From positions 248,001 to 312,000 of the forward strand of contig NZ_VNIA01000002.1 of the NCBI RefSeq assembly GCF_008124875.1: 64,000 nucleotides of DNA, read 5' to 3'. The stretch's first letter is position 1. Every line of letters begins with the position of its first letter. This stretch comes from Tenacibaculum adriaticum (lineage in GTDB: Bacteria > Bacteroidota > Bacteroidia > Flavobacteriales > Flavobacteriaceae). Both the position numbers and the translations under genes were made by a program. The notes beneath the pieces were generated by a model. The model was not told the origin of the DNA and did not search any database. It saw only the letters and a program-made list of their open reading frames with translations. Below, one piece after another: positions 7,990-16,115 of this stretch.

Positions 7990-8622
7990 TTAATAATACA
8001 ATCTAAAATCAAGTAGTTTACAGACTTGGTAATGTCTTTTATGTAGCTCTTCTACAACATCTAACATATTCTCATTTTTTTTAAATAAGTTAAAGAATGC
8101 TTTATCAAGATTTGAGCTAGTTATTCCATTAAATTCATTACCGTACCCAGAAACACCTTTTGCGCCAGTAACATCCAAAAAATATTGTGCTTCTTCTTCG
8201 TTTAAATCTAGAACTTTTGCATTTGAAAAATGTAAAATCTTTCCTTTTAATCTTCCTTCAAAAATTTCTGCAATTTCTTGTAGACTATAGTAATAGTCAT
8301 TTAAACAAATACTATTTGCTTCACCTTTTATAACCAAGTAGATTATTTCATAGTCTTTAAAATTATGATCATCTAAAACCAATGCATTTAAGCTAGCTTC
8401 TAAACCTTCAATGGTGTCGCACGTTTTATAGATACTAGCTACGCCATACTGCATGGTTAATTGTTCTATTTTTTTTTGTGCTTCGGTAATCTTGTCCGTT
8501 TCTATATCATGAACCGCTTCTAAACAGTAAATAAAATAATCTGTATCTATAAATTGTTCTTGGGGTAATTGCTGTTTTTTCTTTAACAAATTTCCGGCTT
8601 TATGAAAGTATTTAAAACACAA
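7990..8622 (-). CDS. Degenerate CHAT/caspase-like protein (DUF6642-like)
   Basis: The fold pattern YEIIYLVIKGEANSICL ... ILHFSNAKVL ... GAKGVSGYG resembles CHAT/caspase-like proteins of Bacteroidetes, which I recall as DUF6642. There the first motif normally carries the catalytic His (HGE) and the second the catalytic Cys (SSC). In this copy those positions read Lys-Gly-Glu and Ser-Asn-Ala, so the His-Cys dyad appears lost. There is also no ATG: the first in-frame start is TTG at 8622, with a stop upstream at 8647-8649. It may be an inactive homologue or a decaying gene. It stands alone between two non-coding stretches in the accessory region. The family call is from memory and moderately sure. 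Confidence 0.5.
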   Translation of the reverse strand: MCFKYFHKAGNLLKKKQQLPQEQFIDTDYFIYCLEAVHDIETDKITEAQKKIEQLTMQYGVASIYKTCDTIEGLEASLNALVLDDHNFKDYEIIYLVIKGEANSICLNDYYYSLQEIAEIFEGRLKGKILHFSNAKVLDLNEEEAQYFLDVTGAKGVSGYGNEFNGITSSNLDKAFFNLFKKNENMLDVVEELHKRHYQVCKLLDFRLYY

Positions 8623-9004
8623 AAATAATATAACTCTTTTATTCTTTCAGCGAATTCATATTAAATACATGGAAATTATAAATAATTTTTAAAGTTTAAA
8701 TAGCTACATAGTATTTGATTTAATAAAAAAACTTTATTTAACTAGAATATAATTATCCATTCTATACACATTACCACTTCACTCCTATCTTCATTTCAGG
8801 TAAAGCGTATTTCACTAGATTTTTTAAGAAGCTTCTGAGAAGAAAAAATAAAAGAAATTATGTTTTAAGGGGTCTTTAAAGAGTTATTTTTTTAAAAGAA
8901 TACTATAAATTGCAGCATTAATTTACAAAAATAAAAGGCTATCCTATAAATAAGATAACCTTTCCGTACTTTTAAACTTGTTTTTTTGCTAATAAGCTTT
9001 TTAA
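8623..9004. other. AT-rich intergenic region without a recognised gene
   Basis: I see no gene in this stretch. It contains a terminator-like hairpin at 8934-8963 (AAAGGCTATC with GATAACCTTT, followed on the minus strand by a T-rich run), placed to end transcription of the lipoprotein gene that stops at 9005. The rest is low-complexity AT-rich sequence. Confidence 0.4.
8934..8963 (-). terminator. Terminator after the DUF1566-like lipoprotein gene
   Basis: A ten-base stem (one G-U pair) with a ten-base loop is followed on the minus strand by TATTTTTG. It lies about 40 bases past the stop codon at 9005. Confidence 0.55.
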
Positions 9005-9661
9005 TTAAAATTTTCTAACAATTAATACTCCGTTAGAATCAAAACAAGATCCTAAAAAGGTTTCTCCGCCGAAATTTGAATTAAAACTCATTACATAAGG
9101 TTGATAGCCTTCTTTTGTAGATGTCCAATAAAAAATGGTTTCATCAAAATTACCTAAACCTTGTGAGTGAACATTATCAAAAATAGCTTTCATAGCACCA
9201 CTGCTTGGAACAAACCAATCATTATAATTTTTATATTCTAAATCTAAGACGATCTTAAAAACATAATCATTACTTCCAAATTCAAATCCATTGGTTACCG
9301 AGCTATTGTCATTAAGGTTTCCATCAACTATCTGTTGTGTGTTTTCTAGCCCAGCTCCAATTAAAGCACTATTAGTTAAATCAAAATGATCTCCCCAAGA
9401 AGTAGCACCTATAGCAGTATAATCTGTAGCAACCAATAAAGTTCCATCAGTTTCGTCTACATAAAATATAAAACCGCCACCATATTCAATACCAAATAAT
9501 GCTTGGGCTCCAAGTAGTTCTTTAATTTCTAAAACAGCAACACCATTTTCTAAGTTTTGTAATACTGAAAGTTCAGGATTAAATACTGTAAGCTCTGTCT
9601 CATCTTCTTTAGTGCAATTAAACATTAGCAATGCTACTAAAATAAATAGTACTTTTTTCAT
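9005..9661 (-). CDS. Lipoprotein with DUF1566/Lcl-type C-terminal domain
   Basis: Starting at the ATG at 9661, the first residues MKKVLFILVALLMFNC form a lipoprotein signal with a weak lipobox (MFNC). This gives an exported, lipid-anchored protein of 218 aa. From about residue 55 the pattern GGGFIFYVDETDGTLLVA ... NDWFVPSSGAMKAIF ... YWTSTKEG matches the DUF1566 (Lcl C-terminal) family, which is frequent in surface proteins of Bacteroidetes and in Legionella collagen-like proteins. An in-frame start at 9712 would place 17 extra residues before the signal and is unlikely. Role unknown; probably surface or periplasmic. Confidence 0.7.
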   Translation of the reverse strand: MKKVLFILVALLMFNCTKEDETELTVFNPELSVLQNLENGVAVLEIKELLGAQALFGIEYGGGFIFYVDETDGTLLVATDYTAIGATSWGDHFDLTNSALIGAGLENTQQIVDGNLNDNSSVTNGFEFGSNDYVFKIVLDLEYKNYNDWFVPSSGAMKAIFDNVHSQGLGNFDETIFYWTSTKEGYQPYVMSFNSNFGGETFLGSCFDSNGVLIVRKF

Positions 9662-9760
9662 AATAAATTGGTTTTTAGAGTTGTATACATATATATAACA
9701 AGTTATAATCAAAAACTCCTACCTTTTTATTTTTTTTGATAAGTGCTATAGTTTGAAGAA

Positions 9761-9789
9761 AATAAAAGCGGGACAAGCCCGCTTTTATT
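9761..9789 (-). terminator. Strong terminator after the GG-leader peptide gene
   Basis: This is a perfect 12-bp stem (AATAAAAGCGGG / CCCGCTTTTATT) with a 5-base loop, GC-rich at its apex and flanked by A/T runs. It starts within the peptide's stop codon, so it belongs to that small gene. Confidence 0.8.
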
Positions 9790-9935
9790 TAATTATCGTT
9801 ATAGGAGATGCATCGACATCGTATCAAATCAAGACGCCATGTACATTGAAGTGTACAAGTAGCTGCCCCTCCATTAATTGATTGCTGTTCCGATTTATTC
9901 AAAACTTTACCTAAATTTGAAATGTTGTTTATCAT
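9789..9935 (-). CDS. Double-glycine leader peptide (bacteriocin/RiPP-type precursor), 48 aa
   Basis: The ATG at 9935 opens a 48-codon frame. Residues 1-23 (MINNISNLGKVLNKSEQQSI then NGG) are a typical flavobacterial GG leader: an amphipathic helix with conserved L-G-K-x-L-N-K-x-E-Q pattern ending in Gly-Gly, as recognised by C39 peptidase-ABC exporters. The 25-residue core after GG contains four cysteines (27, 31, 40, 42), one Trp and several Arg, suggesting disulfides or thioether modification. A strong terminator begins in the stop codon, so it is a one-gene unit. No exporter or modification enzyme lies nearby; they would have to be elsewhere. Bacteriocin or signalling peptide are both possible. 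Confidence 0.7.
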   Translation of the reverse strand: MINNISNLGKVLNKSEQQSINGGAATCTLQCTWRLDLIRCRCISYNDN

Positions 9936-10191
9936 AATAATTTGATTTAGTGAGTATTAAAAGTATGAAAAATATTTTTAATAAAAGAATCTTAGATTTA
10001 GAATTCTTCTATTTAATTAACATCGTTAAAAGAAGTTTTGAAGAAGATTTATTTTGAATAAACTCTGTAGATATTACATTTCTTTTGCAATATTGAGTTT
10101 ACAATACTCATTATTAGATAGTTATACCTGATTTATATCATTTTATAGTTTCATTCTGTTTAATAATTTTAGAGCCAATCAAAAAAAAGAT

Positions 10192-10638
10192 ATGGCACTA
10201 AATTTCAATCGATTTGCAGCTGAAGCTAATTCGTTTATGAAAGAATATACGAAAGAGTTAAACTTAGGAGACGATACAGAAAAAGCAGGACGAATATTAT
10301 CCTCTATTTTACACGGATTGCGCGAAATTATCTCTACAGAAGAGTCATTACAGTTAATTGCTCAATTTCCGATGTTTTTAAAAGCTGTATATGTAAATGG
10401 ATGGTCGTCTCGTAAAAAACCTAAAGTTAAAAATATGACTGAATTTATTGATCTGGTAAGGGAATTTAATGGAAATACATCTATTCATGATTTTGAATCT
10501 GATGAGATTGCTGAAAAATATATTGATATTACGTTCATTTTATTACGCAAATATATTTCATTAGGAGAATTAGAAGATATTAGATCGGAATTACCCAAAG
10601 ATTTAAAGGGAATAATATATAATAACATTATGTTTTAA
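10192..10638 (+). CDS. DUF2267 domain protein
   Basis: This 148-aa soluble helical protein has the DUF2267 layout: N-terminal helix with Y-x-x-E-L-x-L, then A-x-R-I-L-x-x-I-L-H-G-L-R-x-I-I, and later W-x-S/R-x-K-P. Members often occur beside stress-response genes; biochemical function is unknown. The stop is 10 bases before the start of the SDR gene, so the two probably form an operon. Confidence 0.7.
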   Translation: MALNFNRFAAEANSFMKEYTKELNLGDDTEKAGRILSSILHGLREIISTEESLQLIAQFPMFLKAVYVNGWSSRKKPKVKNMTEFIDLVREFNGNTSIHDFESDEIAEKYIDITFILLRKYISLGELEDIRSELPKDLKGIIYNNIMF

Positions 10639-10648
10639 AACTAAAAAT

Positions 10649-11410
10649 ATGCATCGTTTAAAAAATAAAGTTGTAATCATTACTGGTGGATCTAGTGGTA
10701 TTGGTAGTGCCACAGCTAAATTGTTTTTAGCCGAAGGAGCAAAAGTAATGCTTGTAGGTAGAACAGAAGCTACGTTAAAAGATACTGTAAAGCATTTAAA
10801 TAGTAAAGATGTTGCATATACTGTTGCCGATGTTTCGAAAGCAAATGATACTATAAAATATAGAGATGCAACACTAGCTGTTTTTAAAAAAATAGATGTG
10901 TTTTTTAACAATGCGGGTATTGAGGGCCTCGTAAAACCCATAACCGAATATCCTGAAGAAGATTTTGATAAAGTAATTTCTATAAACTTAAAAGGAGTTT
11001 GGCTAGGTTGTAAATATATAATTCCTAAAATGTCTAATGGTGGTAGCGTAATGATTACTTCTTCGGTTGCTGGTTTAAAAGGGTTTAAAGGCATGGGAGC
11101 TTATGTAGCTAGCAAACATGCTGTTATTGGTATTATGCGAACAGCTGCCTTAGAATTTGCTGATCGAAAAATACGAGTCAATTCAATTCATCCTGGACCA
11201 GTAAACACTTCAATGATGCGCTCTTTAGAGCAACAAATAGACCCTAATAATCCTGTTGAAGCAAAGAAAGGTTTTGAGTCTAATATTCCTTTTAAAAGGT
11301 ATGCCGAAGCTGACGAAGTAGCGTTACTAGCTTTATTTTTAGCTTCAGATTCTAGCAACTATATTACAGGTACTAAACAAATAATAGATGGAGGAATGAT
11401 TATTAATTAA
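10649..11410 (+). CDS. Short-chain dehydrogenase/reductase
   Basis: This 253-aa protein is a classical SDR. It has the Rossmann cofactor motif TGGSSGIG (residues 12-19), NNAG at about 87-90, the catalytic Ser around 138-139 with Tyr152 and Lys156 (YVASK), and the typical C-terminal IDGGM. Residue R38 (VGRTE) favours NADP(H), though this is only suggestive. The substrate cannot be told from sequence. It lies 10 bases downstream of the DUF2267 gene. Confidence 0.88.
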   Translation: MHRLKNKVVIITGGSSGIGSATAKLFLAEGAKVMLVGRTEATLKDTVKHLNSKDVAYTVADVSKANDTIKYRDATLAVFKKIDVFFNNAGIEGLVKPITEYPEEDFDKVISINLKGVWLGCKYIIPKMSNGGSVMITSSVAGLKGFKGMGAYVASKHAVIGIMRTAALEFADRKIRVNSIHPGPVNTSMMRSLEQQIDPNNPVEAKKGFESNIPFKRYAEADEVALLALFLASDSSNYITGTKQIIDGGMIIN

Positions 11411-11683
11411 TCCTATGATTATCAATAAAAAAAATAATTTATTTATCACTTTGAATTTATTTTATTCTTGTGTAAATAATATTTGAATATACAATTAAGC
11501 AGGCCTTCTTATCTTATTAAACGTTTGTATTTATTAAAATATTATGCATAATTACCGCTATAAAACGTGTAATTTCTTTACATATTATAGAAAAAGGAAC
11601 TTCTCTCATTTATTTCGTTAGCAGGTAGTATATTTGCCTTAATTATTATAATGAGAAACAAAACAATTACCTTTTATTTTTCT

Positions 11684-12295
11684 ATGCCCTTTAAAAAATT
11701 AGATTCTAATATAAAAGAGATGCTCGAGCATCTAGAAATAACAATACCCACTCCTTTTCAATGTAAGAGTATTCCGGCAATAAAAAGTGGTGCCAATATC
11801 TTTTGTACGGCTCCAAAAAATAGCGGAAAAACAACCACTTTAATACTTACAACGTTACATAAATTAAAATGTGAAGCAGTTGGAAGTACACCAAGAGCTA
11901 TTATTTTAGTAGAAAATGATGAAAAAGCCTTAGAATTATATAATGCCTTTTTAACATATACAAAACCTACATCTTTACGCCTTTATACTGCAGGTGAAAA
12001 ATTTCATATAGATTTGTTAAAGTCAGAAATTTTTGAAGGTATAGACATTCTTATTTCTACCCCTAAAACAATGAATAAATTACTTTTATTAGAAGGTATA
12101 AATACCATGCAAGTAAAGCTATTTTGTATAGATGATGCAGATTTTTTAGTTAAAAGTAATGCTTCTGCTGATGTAATTTCTATTACCCAAAGTATTCATA
12201 AATGTCAGTTTGTTTTATACTCAGAAAAAATGCATCCAGTTTTAAAACGTTTGGAGTCCTATTTTATGGAATATGCTAAAATAGTTGCTATTTAA
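11684..12295 (+). CDS. Short DEAD-box-like protein (RecA1 domain only)
   Basis: From the ATG at 11684 (MPFKKL) the protein is about 203 aa. It has a Q-motif-like PTPFQCKSIPAI, Walker A (APKNSGKT instead of AxTGSGKT), STPKTM (motif Ib region) and IDDAD in place of DEAD at motif II. It ends after the first RecA domain; the second helicase domain is absent, with no sign of it downstream. Short DEAD proteins of this kind are, to my memory, common in Flavobacteriia, so this may be their normal length. Without domain 2 it cannot be a processive unwinding enzyme. An in-frame ATG 33 bases upstream (11651) is the alternative start. Confidence 0.65.
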   Translation: MPFKKLDSNIKEMLEHLEITIPTPFQCKSIPAIKSGANIFCTAPKNSGKTTTLILTTLHKLKCEAVGSTPRAIILVENDEKALELYNAFLTYTKPTSLRLYTAGEKFHIDLLKSEIFEGIDILISTPKTMNKLLLLEGINTMQVKLFCIDDADFLVKSNASADVISITQSIHKCQFVLYSEKMHPVLKRLESYFMEYAKIVAI

Positions 12296-12315
12296 GCATC
12301 TTATACGAAGACATA

Positions 12316-12458
12316 ATGATACCTAAACTACATTATATATCTGAAGGAAATTCTCCGAAAGAGGTTTTAGAAAACATTTAAAAAGCATGTACATCTGGTG
12401 CAGAATTAGTGCAATTACGTTTAAAAATATTTCAGAAAAAGAACTTTTGAAGTTAGCT
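12316..12458 (+). pseudogene. thiE: Decayed N-terminal fragment of thiamine-phosphate synthase
   Basis: Translation from the ATG at 12316 gives MIPKLHYISEGNSPKEVLEN, then Ile and a stop codon (TAA where CAA is expected), then KACTSGAELVQLRLK. Adding one base after 12423 restores NISEKELLKLA. This is the start of a flavobacterial ThiE, broken by one nonsense change and one deletion and cut off by the stop end of the convergent oxidoreductase gene at 12453. Only about 48 of roughly 200 codons remain, so no function is possible. Confidence 0.7.
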
Positions 12459-13469
12459 GCTTTTATTATTCAATTCTTTCATAATCTCCGCAAATAATTC
12501 ATAAGATCGTATCCTATCTTTGATATCATAAATATTAGTAACAGCAATAAGTTCATCAGCCTTAGTTTGTTCTATAAACTCTTTTACCTGAGCCTTAACA
12601 GTGGCCTTGCTACCTATAAAAGAATACTTTAGCATTTGGTGCACATGAGGGTGATTTAGAATTTCTTTAAACTCGTCGTCCATGGTTGTTGGCGGTTGTA
12701 CATAATCTCGTTTACCAGTAAATATACCGACAATCATACGAATTAGAGAAGTAAACAAACGTTCGGCTTCTTGGTCTGTATCGGCAACAATAATATTTAC
12801 TCCAGCCATTACATACGGTTTTTTTAAGTTTGTTGATGGTTGAAACTCTTTACGGTATATTTCCAACGCCTCCCCTAAATGAGTTGTCGCAAAATGGCTA
12901 GCAAATGCATAAGGCAACCCTTTTTTTGCAGCCAAGTGGGCACTATCTGTACTAGAACCCAAAATATAGATGGGTACTTCTACTCCTTCTGCTACTGTAG
13001 CACGTATTTTAGCATTTGCATTGTCTGTAGAAAAGTATTTTTCTATCTTTTCTAATTCATTAGGAAAAGAATGTGCGGCTTGCATAAAATCAGAACGAAT
13101 GGCTTGTGCGGTTTCTCTGTCTGTTCCAGGAGCTCTACCCAAGCCTAAATCAATTCGGTTAGGATATAAAGAGGCTAAAGTACCAAATTGTTCCGCAATA
13201 ATTAATGGCGAGTGATTGGGTAGCATAATACCACCAGAACCGATGCGAAGCGTGTTTGTACCTTCGGCAACATAGCCAATTAATACCGAGGTGGCACTAC
13301 TCCCAATATTAGGCGCATTATGGTGTTCTGCTAACCAATATCGGGTGTAACCAAATGCTTCTGCTTGTTGTGCCAATTCTAAAGCATTATTAAAAGTTTG
13401 TTTCAGTGTATGACCTTCAGAAACTAAAGCAAGGTCTAAGATAGAATAAGATGTATGTTGAGTTTTCAT
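12453..13469 (-). CDS. Luciferase-like flavin-dependent monooxygenase (LLM class)
   Basis: This 338-aa protein has the bacterial luciferase TIM-barrel signatures AEAFGYTRYWLAEHHN near the N-terminus, LRIGSGGIMLPNHSPL (about 75-90) and RIDLGLGRAPGTD (about 105-117). These define the LLM subfamily that uses reduced FMN and O2. The substrate is unknown. It is transcribed alone, convergent with the DEAD-box gene, and its 3' end overlaps the thiE remnant. Confidence 0.88.
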   Translation of the reverse strand: MKTQHTSYSILDLALVSEGHTLKQTFNNALELAQQAEAFGYTRYWLAEHHNAPNIGSSATSVLIGYVAEGTNTLRIGSGGIMLPNHSPLIIAEQFGTLASLYPNRIDLGLGRAPGTDRETAQAIRSDFMQAAHSFPNELEKIEKYFSTDNANAKIRATVAEGVEVPIYILGSSTDSAHLAAKKGLPYAFASHFATTHLGEALEIYRKEFQPSTNLKKPYVMAGVNIIVADTDQEAERLFTSLIRMIVGIFTGKRDYVQPPTTMDDEFKEILNHPHVHQMLKYSFIGSKATVKAQVKEFIEQTKADELIAVTNIYDIKDRIRSYELFAEIMKELNNKSS

Positions 13470-13613
13470 AAATGAATATAGTCAAAGGTAAAATTTGTGT
13501 CTAAAAAAAGAAGAGAATTAGTAAGCTTATAAGCTCTTTTTCTCTTGGTTTTTGATAAAGATACTATTTAATAGTAGTGGTTAATGGTCTTTTTTATTGA
13601 AGCAGATTGGTTT

Positions 13614-14510
13614 TTATAATTGTAACTCAACAGGTTTATGAATCCATCGTTTATTGTACTCACTTTTATATGTATGTTTCCAACGTTTATGACTCCAGAG
13701 GTAATTTTCTGGATGAGCTTTAATTGTTTTTTCAAGTTTTTTAGTGAATTTAGTTGTTATTATTCCAGTAGTATACTGTTCTGAAAAATCAAAAATAGGT
13801 GTTAAAACAAATTTATAATGACCTCTTTTTTCTCGGATTATTTCTGCGAAAAGAGTTGGTGTTTTATGAGAAGCTGTATATAATTCTGTACCACTAATAA
13901 AAGCCGTTGGTTGTGATAAAAAGGATGTCCAGAAACTTCTTTTAGGCACATTTGGACTTTGATCAGCGACCAATATTAAAACATGTTGCTTTTCTGAAAA
14001 TACTTCCATTTCCCTTTTCATAATCTTGGAAGAAATCATTTTTGAACCAAAACGACTTCTTATTTTTAACATTAAATTATTAAATCTAGTACTACTTAAA
14101 GGTTTGTATGTTACTACAATATTTGTTTTTTTAAATGCCGATGCAATATGTGCATTTGCCCATTCCCAATTAAATTGATGTCCTAAGTATATATGACAAT
14201 TTTGATTGTTTGCAAGTATTTTCTCTAGTTCAGAATAATCTGCTGTTATATGAGAGTGTAATTTTTTTTCTGATATAGATAATAATTTTAAGGTTTCAAT
14301 GAAATTATCACAAAAATTCTTGTAGAATTTTTTTTCAATAATGGCTCTTTCTTTCTCGGCAAGAGAATGAAACGATTTGGTAATGTTTTGGTGCACAACT
14401 TTACGACGGTATTTAAAAATGTAATACAATAAGTAGGCACATCCATCAGAAAAGAGATATAAAACTCTTAACGGAATTAGTGAAATTGGGTATAATAGAA
14501 AGGTAATCAT
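13614..14510 (-). CDS. Lipid A biosynthesis acyltransferase (LpxL/HtrB family)
   Basis: This 298-aa membrane-associated acyltransferase has the catalytic H-x4-E motif in GHQFNWEW and the downstream VADQSPNVPKRSFW substrate block typical of LpxL/HtrB. An N-terminal hydrophobic segment anchors it to the inner membrane. It adds a secondary acyl chain to lipid A. It is a monocistronic leftward gene separated from neighbours by more than 100 bases on each side. Confidence 0.88.
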   Translation of the reverse strand: MITFLLYPISLIPLRVLYLFSDGCAYLLYYIFKYRRKVVHQNITKSFHSLAEKERAIIEKKFYKNFCDNFIETLKLLSISEKKLHSHITADYSELEKILANNQNCHIYLGHQFNWEWANAHIASAFKKTNIVVTYKPLSSTRFNNLMLKIRSRFGSKMISSKIMKREMEVFSEKQHVLILVADQSPNVPKRSFWTSFLSQPTAFISGTELYTASHKTPTLFAEIIREKRGHYKFVLTPIFDFSEQYTTGIITTKFTKKLEKTIKAHPENYLWSHKRWKHTYKSEYNKRWIHKPVELQL

Positions 14511-14678
14511 TCTTTTGTTTTTTTGAAGTCGTCCATTTTAAACGGACTAAAAAAAAATATTTCTCATTTTTAGTTTTTTAAATTTATATGATGTTACAAA
14601 ATTATGCAACATCATATAAATAGTATTTATAGGATCTAATATAGATGTAGTATTCATTTTAATACTACATCAGTTTTA

Positions 14679-16082
14679 TTACTCCCATCCACCTCCTAAA
14701 GCGCGGTACAATTCAACATTAGAAGATAATCGCTCTTTTTTTATAGAAGCTAATTCTAACTCAGCTTGTAAAAGATTTCCTTGAGCTATAATAACTTCCA
14801 GATATGTTGCCATACCATTTTTAAAAAGCATATTCACATTTATAATTGCTTTTTGAAGTGTTGTTACTCGATGCTTTGCAATCTCAAATTGTGCTTCTTG
14901 TTTTTCTATTTTAGTCAATGCGTTTGAAACTTCTCCTACAGCAACTAAAACAGTTTGTTTAAATTGCAATATGGCTTGCTCTCTTTCTACTTTAGTAATT
15001 TTATATTGTGTTTTTAATTTTTTACTGTTTAATAACGGTGCTGTAAGTCCTCCTGCGATGGAACCAAATAAAGAAGCTGGAATATTAAACCAGTTGTTTA
15101 TTTCAAATGAATTTATACCTGTTCTAGCAGTAATATTTAAAGAAGGATACAAACTTGCTTTGGTTACCCCTACTCTTGCATTAGCCATTCTTACAGCCAT
15201 TTCTGCACTTTTTACATCTGGTCGTTTACTCAATAGCTGTGATGGAATTCCAGCAGAGAGATTCTCTTTTACAATTATAGTTTCCAGTTTGCTTTCTCTT
15301 TCTTTAGCCTCTGGAAAAGTACCAGTTAAAACACTTAATGCATTTTCTTGAACTTGTATATTCTGCTCTAATTGAGGAATAAGTTGGGCTGCAACTAATT
15401 GTTGTGCTTCTGTTTGTTGTTTTGCAAATAAATTTACTTGTCCTGCTTCGTATTGAAGATTTACAATAAAGAGAGTACTATCATTCAAAATAAGAGTCTT
15501 TTTTGCAATTTCTAATTGTGCATCTAGCATTAATAAATCGTAAAAACCTTTCGAAACATTAGCAACTACTGCTGTTTGTAATGCTTTTTTTGCTTCTGTA
15601 GTTTGCATATAACCAGCTAATGCACTTTTTTTCTTGTTTTTTATCTTTCCCCAAATATCTGCTTCCCACGACAAACTTATACCTGCAGAATAATCTTCTA
15701 AATGTTTTCTGCCAAGAAATTGACTTGTACTTATTCCATTTAAACTATTATCTGATAATCTATTAGAGGAAGCTGTTGCAAAAGCATTGAGTTCCGGAAC
15801 ATTCCCCCATTTAGTTTGTTTAAATTGTAAATTGGCAATAGCCATATTTTTATCAGCAATTTGTAAATCATTGTTTTTTACTAATGCACCCTCAATTAAT
15901 TTTACTAAATCCGATTCTGCAAAAAAATCTTTCCATTTAATATCAGCGGTATTAGTCGTACCTATTGAAGTGGAATTTCTAAAATTTTCAGGAACTCCAA
16001 TTTTTGGAGTTTCCTGAGAAAATGATGTGAAGGCTGTAAAAATAGATACTAATACAACACTCCTTTTTATATTTTTTATCAT
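14679..16082 (-). CDS. Outer-membrane efflux channel, NodT/TolC family
   Basis: This 467-aa protein has a signal peptide (MIKNIKRSVVLVSIFTAFTS) and two repeated OEP domains rich in long helices. The family sequence LLSKRPDVKSAEMAVRMANARVGVTKASLYPS lies in the second half. Together with the RND pump and periplasmic adaptor upstream it forms a complete tripartite exporter. It is the third gene of a leftward operon, 33 bases after the pump gene's stop. Confidence 0.92.
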   Translation of the reverse strand: MIKNIKRSVVLVSIFTAFTSFSQETPKIGVPENFRNSTSIGTTNTADIKWKDFFAESDLVKLIEGALVKNNDLQIADKNMAIANLQFKQTKWGNVPELNAFATASSNRLSDNSLNGISTSQFLGRKHLEDYSAGISLSWEADIWGKIKNKKKSALAGYMQTTEAKKALQTAVVANVSKGFYDLLMLDAQLEIAKKTLILNDSTLFIVNLQYEAGQVNLFAKQQTEAQQLVAAQLIPQLEQNIQVQENALSVLTGTFPEAKERESKLETIIVKENLSAGIPSQLLSKRPDVKSAEMAVRMANARVGVTKASLYPSLNITARTGINSFEINNWFNIPASLFGSIAGGLTAPLLNSKKLKTQYKITKVEREQAILQFKQTVLVAVGEVSNALTKIEKQEAQFEIAKHRVTTLQKAIINVNMLFKNGMATYLEVIIAQGNLLQAELELASIKKERLSSNVELYRALGGGWE

Positions 16083-16115
16083 GAGATAATTTTTAAATAT
16101 TTCTATGAATACAGA

